Below, one piece after another: positions 32,965-44,483 of a stretch of 64,000 nt of DNA (positions within the stretch are counted from its first letter, which is position 1; the number at the start of each line of letters is the position of its first letter). The notes below the pieces were generated by a model. That model ran no database searches. It saw nothing but the letters and a program-made list of their open reading frames with translations, and was not told the DNA's origin. Location of the stretch: the NCBI GenBank assembly GCA_024509875.1, contig JAMPIV010014142.1:124001-188000 (forward strand), in the 5' to 3' direction. This DNA comes from Oreohelix idahoensis (Eukaryota; Mollusca; Gastropoda; Stylommatophora; Oreohelicidae). A program made the translations under genes and the position numbers.

Positions 32965-33870
32965 TCATATCATCATCATTTACCTTCGCATTCCTTATGG
33001 AGCATGGAGCCACCACTGTAGCTGATCCTCTTGCATGAAACCTGCACCAGTGTTACGTGTTGTTTTATACACCACTATTGGCTTCCTTGTGAGTAGCTAT
33101 TACTTGCTCTATTTGTTATTAAACAGAACAACGCCTACCAAAAGATATGACGTAGTTAATGATATGCAAGCAGACATTGTAAGCATGCGAAAATGTGTTG
33201 GTGCGGTCTTTGGGGCATTCTTGGCCAGGTGTTCATGGTGTCCAAACCAATGTGTCTCAGCTTCAAGGTGTATGTGTTATCCACTGCCCAAGATATAATT
33301 TCTGAGGATGTGTTCTTCTACTGTATGCTGGAGTTGTCTAGTAGAATGCAGAGAAGTATTTGTATTACTACAGTTTTAACACTGTGAGTGTCGATCTCGT
33401 TATAATAGACTTTATGGCGACGACAACAGGCAGACAGCTATATTACTCATTGAATGTCTCAAGATATGAACAGTGATACTAAACATATGTAGGCCTAGAT
33501 GCATATGGTCAGCTTTATATTTGATACTCGTGAATATAAAATGAAAATGGAGCTTCGCTGTTATGTCATTAAATTACAGTATTTGTGACACCACTGACTT
33601 ACCAAGTTATCTGTTGGCGTGTGGCAGTTGTGGGACCTCTAGCAAATTTACGGAGCCAAGTTAATCTACTATAAGCATACCTCTACATACAATATTAAAA
33701 ACACCGCAACAACCGGTCACATGCTTTAACAGCAATGGTTTCTGAGGAAATTTGTTTGACATGTCAAGGTTGCAAGCCTCACACATTACCTAATATTAGT
33801 TGTCTTGAGTGTGCAGTAGTCCGGTTCTTTCATTGTCTCTTCATAGACCCTAGGAACTACAACAATTCCA
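32965..33870 (-). mobile_element. SINE family R2 copy, split by a solo LTR
   Basis: The left part 32965-33050 carries the CTTATGGAGCATGGAGCCAC block and the right part 33712-33870 the CACATGCTTTAACAGC block. They join to the usual R2 order once 33051-33711 is removed. Confidence 0.6.
33051..33711. mobile_element. Probable solo LTR (661 bp)
   Basis: It starts TGTTACGTGTTG and ends ACACCGCAACA, i.e. TG to CA, with similar ends to the other LTRs here. Flanks are ACCAG (33046-33050) and ACCGG (33712-33716), a one-mismatch 5-bp duplication. It interrupts an R2 SINE cleanly. No matching second LTR is in the window. Confidence 0.55.
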
Positions 33871-33886
33871 AATATTCTTCAGCTAA

Positions 33887-33913
33887 TTTTTATTCCATAC
33901 ATACAATGACATA
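33887..33913 (+). repeat. 27-bp direct repeat, left flank of element 3
   Basis: Identical to 44127-44153; begins TTTTTATTCC and ends ATGACATA. It abuts the left LTR exactly. Confidence 0.9.
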
Positions 33914-34711
33914 TGTTACGGTGGAATATATTAGAGGATCATGCATGTATACGCGAATGATAGCAGGTGTTCATTCAGGACATTATGGTCAGTACACATA
34001 ACAAAGCCGGTAGGTGAACAGGTCCACGGGAAACATGGTTGACATTTAATACATAAAGTCACTTCACAATAGTATCCATCAACACATCAAAAGTACATAG
34101 CAATGGATAAGCGTAGTAGATTATCCCTCGTCCGTCAATAAGTTTCAAACGTTAGACATCTTTACGTGGCATATAATATAATAATGATGCACTACTCTCA
34201 TCTCCACTCAATCCTGGCCGTTGTACTAAAGGTTCGGGCAATCCACGAAAACCAAAGTAATGCGGCAGAAGAAATCAGGGCAAACTAAATATTAGTTGCA
34301 TCATATCTCAAAGTTACACTTGTAGTAAATTATGGTATGAACTTCTAGATAAGTTCGTGAACCATCTTACACATAACGTGGTGGCCTCATAAAAATCAAT
34401 AATGCCACAATGGATATATTCATATCACGCTCCATTATCCCGGAGCTCGAAAAATTACATCCCTCTTGGACGCAAACACAAAGACGGAAGCCCAATTAAT
34501 TTACACACTGAACCCCACGACATGTGACCGAAACGTCACTAGTTGACCGTCGCTCAACACGGGTGAACGCATTGCTCACCACGGGTGGACGCTTCGTGCA
34601 AACCGTAGTTTGTCTACAGGCGAACACAATTCCCCACATATAAATGGAAATGTGCTAGCGTGTAGTAACATCCCACACTATTTTATCTGCATCCCAAATC
34701 CATCCTTAACA
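33914..34711 (-). repeat. 3' LTR of element 3
   Basis: 798 bp, about 1 percent different from 42939-43737 by reading. TG to CA ends. The purine tract adjoins at 34712-34726. Confidence 0.85.
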
Positions 34712-34765
34712 TATCACCCCCTTCGCGGTGTAAAAAAAAACAAATTTATTTGTTTTTTTTTTCCA
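34712..34765 (-). promoter_or_regulatory. Polypurine tract and A/T hairpin of element 3
   Basis: On the minus strand GCGAAGGGGGTGATA directly precedes the LTR start. Just before it an A-run, CAAATAAATTTG and a T-run form a near-perfect palindrome (34731-34763). The same order, A-run, T-run, purine tract, LTR, occurs in elements 1 and 2. Confidence 0.65.
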
Positions 34766-35344
34766 ATTCAAATATTTCCTATACGGAAATAGCGGCCAAA
34801 ATTGATTATATCACAAATATTGGGCCACATTGATAATAATCTAGTCGCAGTCAGTCTGCATAATGTAACTTATTATCAAATATAATGCTAGACGAATTTG
34901 TCATCAGTCATAAACAGTCATATGTCAATAAGTAACAAGTCATATACAGTCGATATTCCAATGATGTAACAAAAGAATACATAAATGTATGATCACTGTG
35001 TGTTTACAATAAACATATCAAAGAAAATGCATGCATGTATAAAAATGGTATGAGATATATAAAATAAAATAAAAACAAAAATCGAAATCAAAAATTCAAA
35101 AATGCATGAATAATAATTTTAAAAAATAATTTAGAAGGTTATATCTCCAAGTAACAATGCTGTCAAAAATCCTAAATTAAGCTTAAACGCAATTCACGCA
35201 AGATATGAAACAATGCGATATGAAATTAAGGTAACTAAAGTACATGAATATCTCACAAAAAGAGAAAGAAGAGAGGAAAAAAAAATAGTACAAGAACGCA
35301 AGGATAACTTCTTCTTCTTCTTCTTGCGATCGCATCTTTGATGA

Positions 35345-38300
35345 TTACACCGTCAGACGAGTTCTCATGATGAATTCGACTGTTGTTTGAAGTTCCTCTT
35401 TAACTCCATATAGCTTTGAGTTTAGTGTTGAGTCATTGGGCCAGTATATCTTTCTTAACTGGTCATACAGAGGACAGTCCTGTAGAACATGCTCAGCAGT
35501 TTGTTCGTTTAATCCACATGTGCACAGTGGTGAAGCAGACAATCGTAGCTTGTGCATGTGTTTATTCAGTTTGTTATGCCCTGTCCTGAGTCGAAAAATA
35601 GTTATCTGTCCCTGCCGGTCGAGAGTGTGATAGTCGTCTTTGGGTTGGTTCTGTTCTCTTCTGATAGTCTGGATAGCTCTCTTTTTTCTCAAAGTATGTG
35701 ACTTCATTATCTTCTTGTTCACATTCTCCTCCCTTTTTTGCAAGTTTATCTGCCTTTTCATTTCCGGGTACACCACAATGAGATGGTACCCACTGAAGTA
35801 TGGTTCTCTTTTTGGCAGCTACCTTGTTTAGTTCATTTCTCAGATGCGGGAGTTTACCACCCTTGAGAGCTTGCAGGACAGACAGTGCATCTGTGAGGAT
35901 GACTACCTGGTGGCAGTCAGAGTTGGTGTTATAAATCATATTTGCAGCTTGCTCTAGAGCTTGAACCTCAGCTGTATAGTTGGAACAGAATTTACCAGTG
36001 GGAATGTGCCTAGTCTCATAGTGGTTGTCAGGATATGAGATAAAGATACCGGCACCTCCATTCCTAACAGCATTAGTTGCTGATGCATCTGTATAGGCAT
36101 GTATCCATGATTGATCGGGATAGCTTTCTTGGATCATACTCAATGTAGCAGTTCGTTTTTGCAGATCATTATACTCACATCCACTTGTGAGACCACTGAC
36201 TGATGTATTAATTTGGAGGGCACTGCTGGCCTGCTCCCATGGTACAGGGTATAGGGTGGGCTTCAGTGGTGTTGTCTTCATGGATAGGTCTTCTTGATGC
36301 TGTCTTATAAGTCTTTTCCCCCGATGCACAAAGCTGCTACGCTTTAGACGTCCCAATGCCAGATCATCTAGTCTTGCCTTCATTGGGTGCATTGGCATAC
36401 TGTTGTACTTTTCCATCTGGATCATGGTTTTTGTGTCTCTTCTATGGGACAATGTCTGTAATCCAGCAACCTTCTGCATCTCTGTTATTGGTGTAGTTTT
36501 CATGGCTCCTGTAATGAGCCTGAGAGCTTGATTTTGCACCTGGTCCAAAGACTGCAGATGTGAGTTAGCAGCTGATGACCATGCTGCTGAGCTAAACTCT
36601 AAGTGTGGTCTTATTACTCCATTATAAATCTTCTTTAGATTTCGTTCATTTGCTCCCCAGTTGGTACCTGCTAATTTTCTGAGTATGCCTAGTCGTCTTC
36701 GGGCCTTTCCTTCTGCGTTTTCAATATGCTTATTCCATGTAAGCCTCTGGTCAAATGTCACCCCAAGATAGGTGGGGTAGCTTTCTTCCTTGATCACGGT
36801 TGTCCCTAGGTGTATGTTAGCTGATTTGTCCTTGGGGGCGAGGGAGAACAGTGTTGTGGAGGTTTTGTCTGTGTTTATTGTGATAAGCCATTTCTCTGCC
36901 CATGACACTAGCATGTCTGCTGCCCGCTGCATTCTATAATTTGCTGTGGTGACATTTTCATCAGCGCACCAGAGTACTAGGTCATCTGCATATAAGGCAG
37001 CTTTAACTCCTGCAGGGAGATCTTTCACCAGGTCATTGATGTAAACAAGGAAGAGTGTTGGGGAAATTACTCCTCCTTGAGGTACCCCCTGATGGAGCAA
37101 CACTTTTCTGCTCTGCAGACCGTCAAGAGTGACTCTAGTTCTCCTGTTATGCAAGTATGACTGGATCCATTTCATCATGTTGCCTTGGATTCCACTTCTC
37201 CCCCTAAGTTTTGCAATGAGGCCATCTTTCCACACCTTGTCAAAGGCCTGCTTGAAGTCGACCCAGATCGTTAGGACCTTTTTCTTCTCCTGGAAGGCAT
37301 CTTCTATTGCTTGAGACAAGTAAGTAACTTGGTCTTCTATACTGTAGCATTCTCTAAATCCAGCTTGTTCCGGCACCAGGATCTGCTCAGACTCTAAATA
37401 CCATTTCAATCTGTGGTTGACTATTCGCTCCATAGTCTTCCCAACACAGCTTGTGAGACTGATTGGCCGGTAACTTGCAGCCTCGGTCTTACATTTCCCT
37501 TTCTTTAGTATGGGTATTGTGATGGCTTCTCTCCATACTTGGGGTACCGTTCCTTTCAACCAGCTGTGGTTGAATATCTCAAGCAGTTTTGTCTTTGCTG
37601 CTGAGCTCAGATTTACTAGCATTTCGTTGCTGATTTTGTCTGGGCCGGGTGACTTTTGAAACTTAAGCTTGGAAATAGCCTTCTGTAGTTCTCCTAGTGT
37701 GATGGGTTCCCTCATTGGGGCAGGAGTATCTGTCTGTCCCATGGTTGCCAGTATTTCTTTTCTTATCTCTCTCTGATGATCTATGTTAATGGGTAAGTTG
37801 CTTTCTGAACTGTATCTTCTAGCAAACAAGTCTGCAGCTTGTTTTCCTCTGAAAAGTTTGCCACCTTCATCCAATGTGATAGTCTGCCTAGGTGAGGAAC
37901 GCTCTTCATTTAGAGACTTGACTAATCTCCAAAGTTTCCTGCCGTCTTTCTCAAGGTTCAGCGATGCCGTTTTAGTTCTCCAGCTTTTCCGTTTTTCTTC
38001 TAGCTTTGTTCTCTGAAACTCTGCTACAGCCTTTTTCCATTTGTTGTGAGTTTCAAGTGAAGGCTGAGACTCTGCGTCCTTTCTAGCCCTGTCCATAGCT
38101 TCCTGACGTTCTTGGAGTGTGCTGGACCAGTATGGTATGTAGTTACGCCGGCATCCTTTGGGAATGGTTTCTTTTGCAGCTTGTAGTATGCATCTGTTGA
38201 AGTCTTTTACCACTTCATTAATGTCGCTGTTCTGTACCTTGAGGGTAGACAGCAGCGTGTTCACCTGATGCCTGAATAAACCCCAGTTGGCTTTTTTGTA

Positions 38301-39158
38301 GTTCCATCTTGTAATGGCTGGGCCTGTACTGAGAGTTGCACTCTGGACAGTAAGAAAGATTGGGCGATGGTCGCTTCCCCCTAGTTGGTCTCCTACTTCT
38401 CTACTAATAGATCCAGCTATATCTGGTGTGGAGAAGGCAAGATCTGGTGTTGAAGTTGTGTGCCATCCTCTGGAGTAGAAGGTAGGAGTATCTGTGGCAT
38501 TATTGACTAGGATTAGGGAGTGATCATCTTGCCAAGTTTCAACCTCTTCACCTCTGTGATCCAGATGGTTATAGCCCCAGCTCTGGGAGTGGCTATTAAA
38601 GTCTCCAACTGCTATAAAGTTGGTGGCTGGTACCTGTATAGAGCTGAGACTCAGGGGTTTGTTGTTCGGACAGTAATAGTTCAGGAGTTCTATTTCCATC
38701 TTGTCTACCTTTATCTGCAACAGCTGATATTCAGCTCCATCCATGAAGGTTTTCCTTTCGTGTGCAGGAATGTTATTCCTTACAAGAGTAAGTACTCCTC
38801 CTTTTCGTCTATCTTTTCTGTCGGATCTGAAGCATTGATATCCCCTTATTTTAAAGGTTTGATCTGCTTTCAAGTGAGTCTCTTGGATACAGCAAACACT
38901 GACTTGCTTCTCATACAAGATGTTTTCCAGCTCTGTCTTTTTGCTGTATCCAGCCTGCTTGCTGTTCACTCCCTCTGCATTCCAGTGCATCATGACAAGT
39001 GGCACTCTGGGTTTCTCTTTTTCTGTTTTGTTTTGGTCAGTAGTTCTCCTCCGCCGTCTGCTGACTCCACAAGATGGTCTAGAGGGTCCTCCAGTAGCTG
39101 AGGGTGGGCTCTGTCGAGGCTCAGAGCCCGGCACTGCACCTGCCTGGTGGAGCTCCAC
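35345..39158 (-). pseudogene. LINE-B ORF2: APE endonuclease, reverse transcriptase, RNase H; late frameshift
   Basis: The polyprotein nicks DNA and copies the LINE RNA at the target. A frame of 1194 codons runs 39158-35574; an in-frame stop lies just upstream (near 39182) and the first codon shown is GTG, so initiation is uncertain (MMHWNAEGVNSK is a plausible start of the endonuclease). Endonuclease: CIQETHL, GDFNSHSQSW and GSDHRPIF. RT: GFRECYSIEDQ, QGVPQGGVISP and ALYADDLVLWC with intact catalytic Asp pair. RNase H: YTDASATNAV, YTAEVQALEQ, LTDALSVLQAL and GVPGNEKADKLAKK, also intact. A frameshift near 35650-35700 puts the last 100 residues (IFRLRTGHNKLNKHMHKL, LCTCGLNEQTAEHVLQDCP) into the frame 35776-35345. 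Otherwise this is the best-preserved LINE in the window. Confidence 0.9.
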
Positions 39159-39181
39159 AGGCGAGCACCAGTACGAGATTT

Positions 39182-40584
39182 ATTTGACGGTGTACTCTCC
39201 ATAGAAAAAAAAAAGCGAGTTGCGTGATACTGTGGTTTCCGGTGCGCCTTCTGGCCCAGTATCTATGACTTTAGCACCTGTTCAACGGGAGAGTGGGCTC
39301 ATCCCTAATCTGTTTATGTTCCCAGTAGTAGACTATTCGCAAGCAGCCTGGGGGTGTCACTGCTCTGCGCGGACCTTGTTTACCGAGGCGGCGTCCGAGC
39401 TCGTATGGTGAAAATATGGTTGCATTATCTTCAAAATAGCCCTGTCTTTCCTGCCATCCTGCAACTTTGAGTTAGGGAGTTCTGAGCTCCAGTCTCTTTC
39501 CCAGGCATTTTATCCTGGCCTGGCACGCATACAGAGGACCCCACTTCTGGTTCTAAGTTAGCAGTTGGGGATAGGTGGGGTAGCACACTGTGCATTCCCC
39601 GTCATACATCGGGGACTTAACTGTGTCTCAGTACTGGGAGGCCCCGTTTCCGGGTACACCACACACAGCCAATTGAGGCAACGGTCGCCGTGGGCGTGTC
39701 TTCAGTGGGGAAGTTGTGGAGTCTTCCTGTCCATGTTCTTGCACATCCTAACACTGCCCGCAAGACATCGGAGGTTTGGAGAGTGGCCTTCTCTGCTTTT
39801 TTGAGCCGGGGTGGGCTCCCCGGGCAAGTCTCGATGGGGATCGGGACGTGTCCACGCGCCAGTGGGCCCAGCATCGGCCGCATCTGTTGGAGGACTTGCT
39901 CTGCCAGGTTTGAGTTAGTAAATTCCAACTTTGTCATCTTCTTGGCATTGTGATGCTGGGGTGCCTGTGGATTTCCTAACGCCCCGGGTAGAAGCCAGAA
40001 GTGTACTGTGCCAGCTCTGGGGGAGATAAAGGGGGTGTTTCTGCGTCTCCTTGTGATACGTAGCCAAGGTAGGGCTCACAGTGCTCTTTCCCCGCCACCA
40101 AATTGCCTGCTGGTTACGCCGAGTTCTCCGAGGCTCTAGGCATGTGACCAAGAGTTGAAGGCAATAGGATCGTCACGTCCTGAGTCTCTGTGCCTGTACG
40201 ATGGGTTCCGATCTTCAGGGAGCAGTCCACACTCGTTCCCACTCCCAGGACTTGTTCAGTATCCATCTGGCTCCTTCCCACCCACTGAGGGCGTGTACGG
40301 TGTAGTGCACCGGTTTTATTATCGAGGTTTGCTCCTCTAGATCCGTTGTGTTTAGCCTGAGGATTCGCACCCTCAGTTACCAGGACTACCTCGAGGAGGG
40401 TGTGGCTCTTCACCACGCACAACGATCTTGGGGTATGAGAGGTTTTGCTAGGCCAAGAGACTAACACCGCAATGGTCGCTCCTTTCATGAACAGAATTCA
40501 CTAGGCCTAGGGTGAAGCAAGGGGGGAAACCCACTACCCACAACACCAGCACATCATACCCCCTGTCTGTAGACTTTGCCCCGC
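39182..40584 (-). other. LINE-B 5' region, no recognised gene
   Basis: This 1.4-kb GC-richer stretch precedes ORF2 inside the target-site duplications. Minus-strand frames at 40488-40114 and 39937-39617 are open but resemble no ORF1 protein I know and contain no CCHC motif. It may be a promoter-bearing 5' UTR plus a decayed ORF1. Confidence 0.5.
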
Positions 40585-40631
40585 AAGGATAACTAATTAA
40601 CACAATTATTACATTACTTAATTATTCTGCT

Positions 40632-41612
40632 CTAAGTACCTTTGTACGTTGGCAAGACAAGTAATGTCCAAAACAAATTTGCAATAATACAATCATACTC
40701 CAAACTATCCGTGTTAGGAGTAGATTTCTGGTACGGTATTAATATAGCAATCTTAATTAATGTGAATGTGCCTTCCAGAATAATAACATGATGTTTTAGT
40801 TGGAAATTGTTCATGTCTGTAAGTAGTATAACACTGTCCAATGTGCCACTGGTTAAAGTGAATAACAAGTCCTTAAGGCCCTCATAATTCTCTTCAATGC
40901 CGGAAAGTTGTATCCATCTATTAAATGTTAGTCGAGTTGCAGCTACAAACTGTGTAAAATCTTTACCAGTTTCAGGAATCATATGTTTGAACTTCATACG
41001 ATAACCTTCTGCGTCTAACTGATGAAGTTTTAATAATAATATTTTAGCAGCATCGTAATTGCGTCTATTCGGCCCGTCCAATTGTCACAGAGCCGTTAAG
41101 GATTCACCAGTCATTAAATCCATTAATCTTGTACACCAATGAGACCTATCAAGATTATTTTCTTCACAAACATTTTCATAGCGTTGTAAGAAGGACGAAA
41201 TGTCGTCTATTTCTGGCTTAAACACAGGCAAACGAAATTTAACAAACCCGCTATTGTGGTTGCTAGAGGAACCTCTATGTTCAGAGTCATCATTTTGTCT
41301 ACTCTGATGTTGCACTTTTTGTTCTTCAATACGTTAAGTCGCCATTTTTTCTTCATGTGCAAGTTTTGCTGCTTCAGCCGCTTGTTGCAACTTTTTCTCC
41401 TCTACCTGCTGTTCTGCGATCCTTTTGTTCTCTTCTGCAAGTATCTCTGCTTTTCTGAGCTCTCGCTCCTCATACCGTGCATCTCTTTGTCTTTTATTTT
41501 CAAGGGCTTCTTGATTTTCTTTGGCATTGAATTCCGCTTTGGCAAAGTCCATTAATTCCTTCGCTTTGTAACCATATTCTTGGCCCATAGTAATAAATTC
41601 CTGATACTCCAT
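40632..41612 (-). pseudogene. Element 3 gag remnant with two in-frame stops
   Basis: Starts at ATG 41612 (MEYQEFITMGQEYGYKAKEL), with a charged coiled coil like the gags of elements 1 and 2. TAA at 41336-41334 and TGA at 41087-41085 interrupt one continuous frame. Between and after them lie capsid-like blocks (LPVFKPEIDDISSFLQRYEN; ILLLKLHQLDAEGYRMKFKH; FNRWIQLSGIEENYEGLKDL) that parallel elements 1 and 2. After about 40820 similarity is lost and there is no protease, integrase or RT. Confidence 0.82.
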
Positions 41613-42938
41613 TATTTACTTCTTCAGTATCTTACTATCAATACAGTATTATATATTATGTAATAAATGTATCTCAATTAGTCCGTCAATACCAATTCAC
41701 TAACTTTGTGCTTTGCAATATTATCAATGCAAATAGATTCTTAATATTACTAATCAATAACAAAATAGTATAGTATGACAGATCAACAGTAGTAAAGATA
41801 CGAGGGAAACGAGAAAGAGAGGAGAAAAAATGTAATGTACAAGAATAGAATTGATGGAACTAAACAAAAATACAAGTACAAGTGATCAAGACAATGTAAT
41901 AATAGCAGCAAGTAAACGAAAAAGAATGCAAATGAGAAACTAAGGAGAAAACCACAATAGAACAGACTTACTGCTAAAAAAAACAAAAACAGGACAGGAC
42001 CTGTAACAATATATATAAATGTAAACAAGTGATAGAAGGTTAGACTAGCATTACGAACAGAATGGTTGTCAACTAAGGAGAAGAAAACAAAACCAACACA
42101 CTACAAAAACTGACAACTAAAAAGACGGGGCAGCACACCTAACAAATTAGGTCACACTAAACAGGCAGTGAACCACGTCGGTGAGTAAACTCAGGCCGGA
42201 AATTTCACTGCTTGAGAAATGTAAGCAAAACCTATAGAAATATCTGCTCAGTGGTCATTTTTACAATGACATGTGTCGCTAACAACAGATTTGTACAAAG
42301 ACATAGAACAAGAAAAAACGAATAACACAGATGTAACCAAAAAAGGCTTACACCACGGCAAAGATACAAGAGTGTATTAACAGGCACTTATCTTATCGTA
42401 ATCCGATCAGATGCAAGTCCGGAAAAAAGGTGTCAACACTGGAAAACGCTGTCCCTCAATACAAGTGAAGCACGGATAAAATGTAAGTAGTACACGGTCT
42501 CAATCAGATGGGCATCATGAACTGTGTAGATCTTGAAACGTTGTGTTGACTTGGTACAAAATAACTTGACATCGCCGTGGCAGGACTTGAATCTTATAAA
42601 CGTTGTGATGTAGACTGGAACACGAAATAAACTTGGAAACTGGTTGGCTTGAAATTGTAATCTTGAACGTTACAGCGAACAATAGGACATTGAAACTGGA
42701 ACATTAGATATGCGCAGTGGCAAAGTTCGTTATCCAACTGGACCCGCTGGCAATGACTGAGTTCATGAGGTGGTGTGTTTACAATACCACGCTAAACAGA
42801 GGTGACGATCGAATATACAGATTAAATGGCAGCTGTAGATTTGCAAAGTACGAAGGTATACTTGCTTATGTGAATTTGAAAACCATGCCCTGATGAAAGT
42901 ATCGATCCAAAACCATACAGGCCCACCAAATTATATGG
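41613..42938 (-). other. 5' leader and primer site of element 3
   Basis: Between gag and the 5' LTR. The primer-site candidate TGGTGGGCCTGTATGG (minus strand) lies about nine bases from the LTR. A possible leader hairpin is at 42162-42214: minus-strand CAAGCAGTGAA pairs with TTCACTGCCTG over 11 positions with one G-U. No gene is seen. Confidence 0.55.
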
Positions 42939-43737
42939 TGTTACGGTGGAATATATTAGAGGATCATGCATGTATACGCGAATGATAGCAGGTGTTCATT
43001 CAGGACATTATGGTCAGTACACATAACAAAGCCGGTAGGTGAACAGGTCCACGGGAAAACATGGTTGACATTTAATACATAAAGTCACTTCACAATAGTA
43101 TCCATCAACACATCAAAAGTACATAGCAATGGATAAGCGTAGTAGATTATCCCTCGTCCGTCAATAAGTTTCAAACGTTAGACATCTTTACGTGGCATAT
43201 AATATAATAATGATGCACTACTCTCATCTCCACTCAATCTTGGCCGTTGTACTAAAGGTTCGGGCAATCCATGAAAACCAAAGTAATGCGGTAGAAGAAA
43301 TCAGAGCAAACCAAATATTAGTTGCCTCATATCTCAAAGTTACACTTGTAGTAAATTATGGTATGAACTTCTAGATAAGTTCGTGAACCATCTTACACAT
43401 AACGTGGCGGCCTCATAAAAATCAATAATGCCACAATGGATATATTCATATCACGCTCCATTATCCCGGAGCTCGAAAAATTACATCCCTCTTGGACGCA
43501 AACACAAAGACGGAAGCCCAATTAATTTACACACTGAACCCCACGACATGTGACCGAAACGTCACTAGTTGACCGTCGCTCAACATGGGTGAACGCATTG
43601 CTCACCACGGGTGGACGCTTCGTGCAAACCGTAGTTTGTCTACAGGCGAACACAATTCCCCACATATAAATGGAAATGTGCTAGCGTGTAGTAACATCCC
43701 ACACTATTTTATCTGCATCCCAAATCCATCCTTAACA
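42939..43737 (-). repeat. 5' LTR of element 3
   Basis: 799 bp. Followed at 43738-44041 by a second copy of the internal 3' end (purine tract, A/T hairpin) that also lies at 34712-35015. Confidence 0.85.
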
Positions 43738-44039
43738 TATCACCCCCTTCGCGGTGTAAAAAAAAACAAATTTATTTTTTTTTTTTTTCCAATTCAAATA
43801 TTTCCTATACGGAAATAGCGACCAAAATTGATTATATCACAAATATTGGGCCACATTGATAATAATCTAGTCGCAGTCAGTCTACATAATGTAACTTATT
43901 ATCAAATATAATGCTAGACGAATTTGTCATCAGTCATAAACAGTCATATGTCAATAAGTAACAAGTCATATACAGTCGATATTCCAATGATGTAACAAAA
44001 GAATACATAAATGTATGATCACTGTGTGTTTACAATAAA

Positions 44040-44126
44040 CACAATTCCCCACATATAAATGGAAATGTGCTAGCGTGTAGTAACATCCCACACTATTTTA
44101 TCTGCATCCCAAATCCATCCTTAACA
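44040..44126 (-). repeat. Third, partial LTR of element 3
   Basis: Identical in order to 43651-43737, i.e. the first 87 bp of the LTR read on the minus strand. It joins the internal sequence at a shared CACAATTCC/AACACA microhomology and ends exactly at the 27-bp flank. Confidence 0.8.
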
Positions 44127-44153
44127 TTTTTATTCCATACATACAATGACATA
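44127..44153 (+). repeat. 27-bp direct repeat, right flank of element 3
   Basis: Identical to 33887-33913 and begins exactly where the partial LTR ends. Confidence 0.9.
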
Positions 44154-44304
44154 TTTTCTCATAACGGGACACCTGTATGTTCATTGTTTATTTTTAAACA
44201 TGACCCATGTGGGGAAAAACTGATGCTCACTTTGGTGCCTGGGTAGAACATTAAACTTACCTGGGACAGAAGCAGTTAACTTATTCTTACAAAGACAAGC
44301 CTAC

Positions 44305-44483
44305 CTCTATCTCCTCAGCAACACTTTTGGATCTGAACAGATTTGTTGCTTTTGCTGGGCTCTGAGCATTCCCATTTTGTTCTGATAGTTGCCTCTTAAC
44401 TCCACCCTGTGAGATCTGCCTTGATATTTGATGTGCAATTTTATCTATTGTTGGACTTCCACCATCTGTTTCCATGTCATCTT
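44305..44483 (-). CDS. ABCB1: ABCB transporter exon 4 of 7 seen: linker between NBD1 and TMD2
   Basis: The acceptor is a pyrimidine-rich stretch ending GAATCAG at 44484 and the donor is GTAGGC at 44304. The exon is 179 bp: two bases complete a codon, then 59 codons to phase 0. It encodes an acidic start (DDMETDGG) and a Ser/Arg-rich segment (RQISQGGVKRQLSEQ, FRSKSVAEEIE). Linkers of P-glycoproteins are of this kind and carry regulatory phosphorylation sites; RQLS and RSKS fit basophilic kinase sites, but this is inference. It joins exon 5 in phase but cannot join exon 3 directly: phase 0 meeting phase 1 would give an early stop. Confidence 0.75.

Larger units (their letters stand above)
35310..40584 (-). 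mobile_element. LINE-B: full-length I-type LINE inserted in element 3
   Basis: A 5.3-kb non-LTR element on the minus strand. It is flanked by the 13-bp repeat CGCAAGGATAACT (35297-35309 and 40582-40594), a target-site duplication, although the first bases could belong to the element. It ends in a (GAA)n tail (35310-35328). It encodes endonuclease, RT and RNase H, the order of I-type clades. Its 5' part (39182-40584) has no ORF I can assign. Confidence 0.88.
33914..44126 (-). mobile_element. LTR element 3: pol-less gypsy-type element, tandem LTR structure, carrying LINE-B
   Basis: Read on the minus strand. LTRs (798 and 799 bp) are at 42939-43737 (5') and 33914-34711 (3'), starting TGTTAAGGATGG and ending CCGTAACA. 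The primer site (TGGTGGGCC, about 42928-42917) follows the 5' LTR, and a purine tract (GAAGGGGGTGATA) precedes the 3' LTR. Upstream of the 5' LTR lie another copy of the 3' internal end (43738-44041) and an 87-bp LTR-start fragment (44040-44126), as if a second unit sharing the middle LTR had been deleted. The interior keeps only a decayed gag; protease and pol are absent. LINE-B occupies 35310-40584. The whole unit is flanked by a 27-bp direct repeat. Confidence 0.8.

Noticed and set aside
33914..35015. Calling the whole 1.1-kb direct repeat (also 42939-44041) the LTR of element 3
   Set aside because: A purine tract and A/T hairpin lie inside it and the third copy ends at the same CTTAACA, so the LTR is about 798 bp and the rest is internal sequence.
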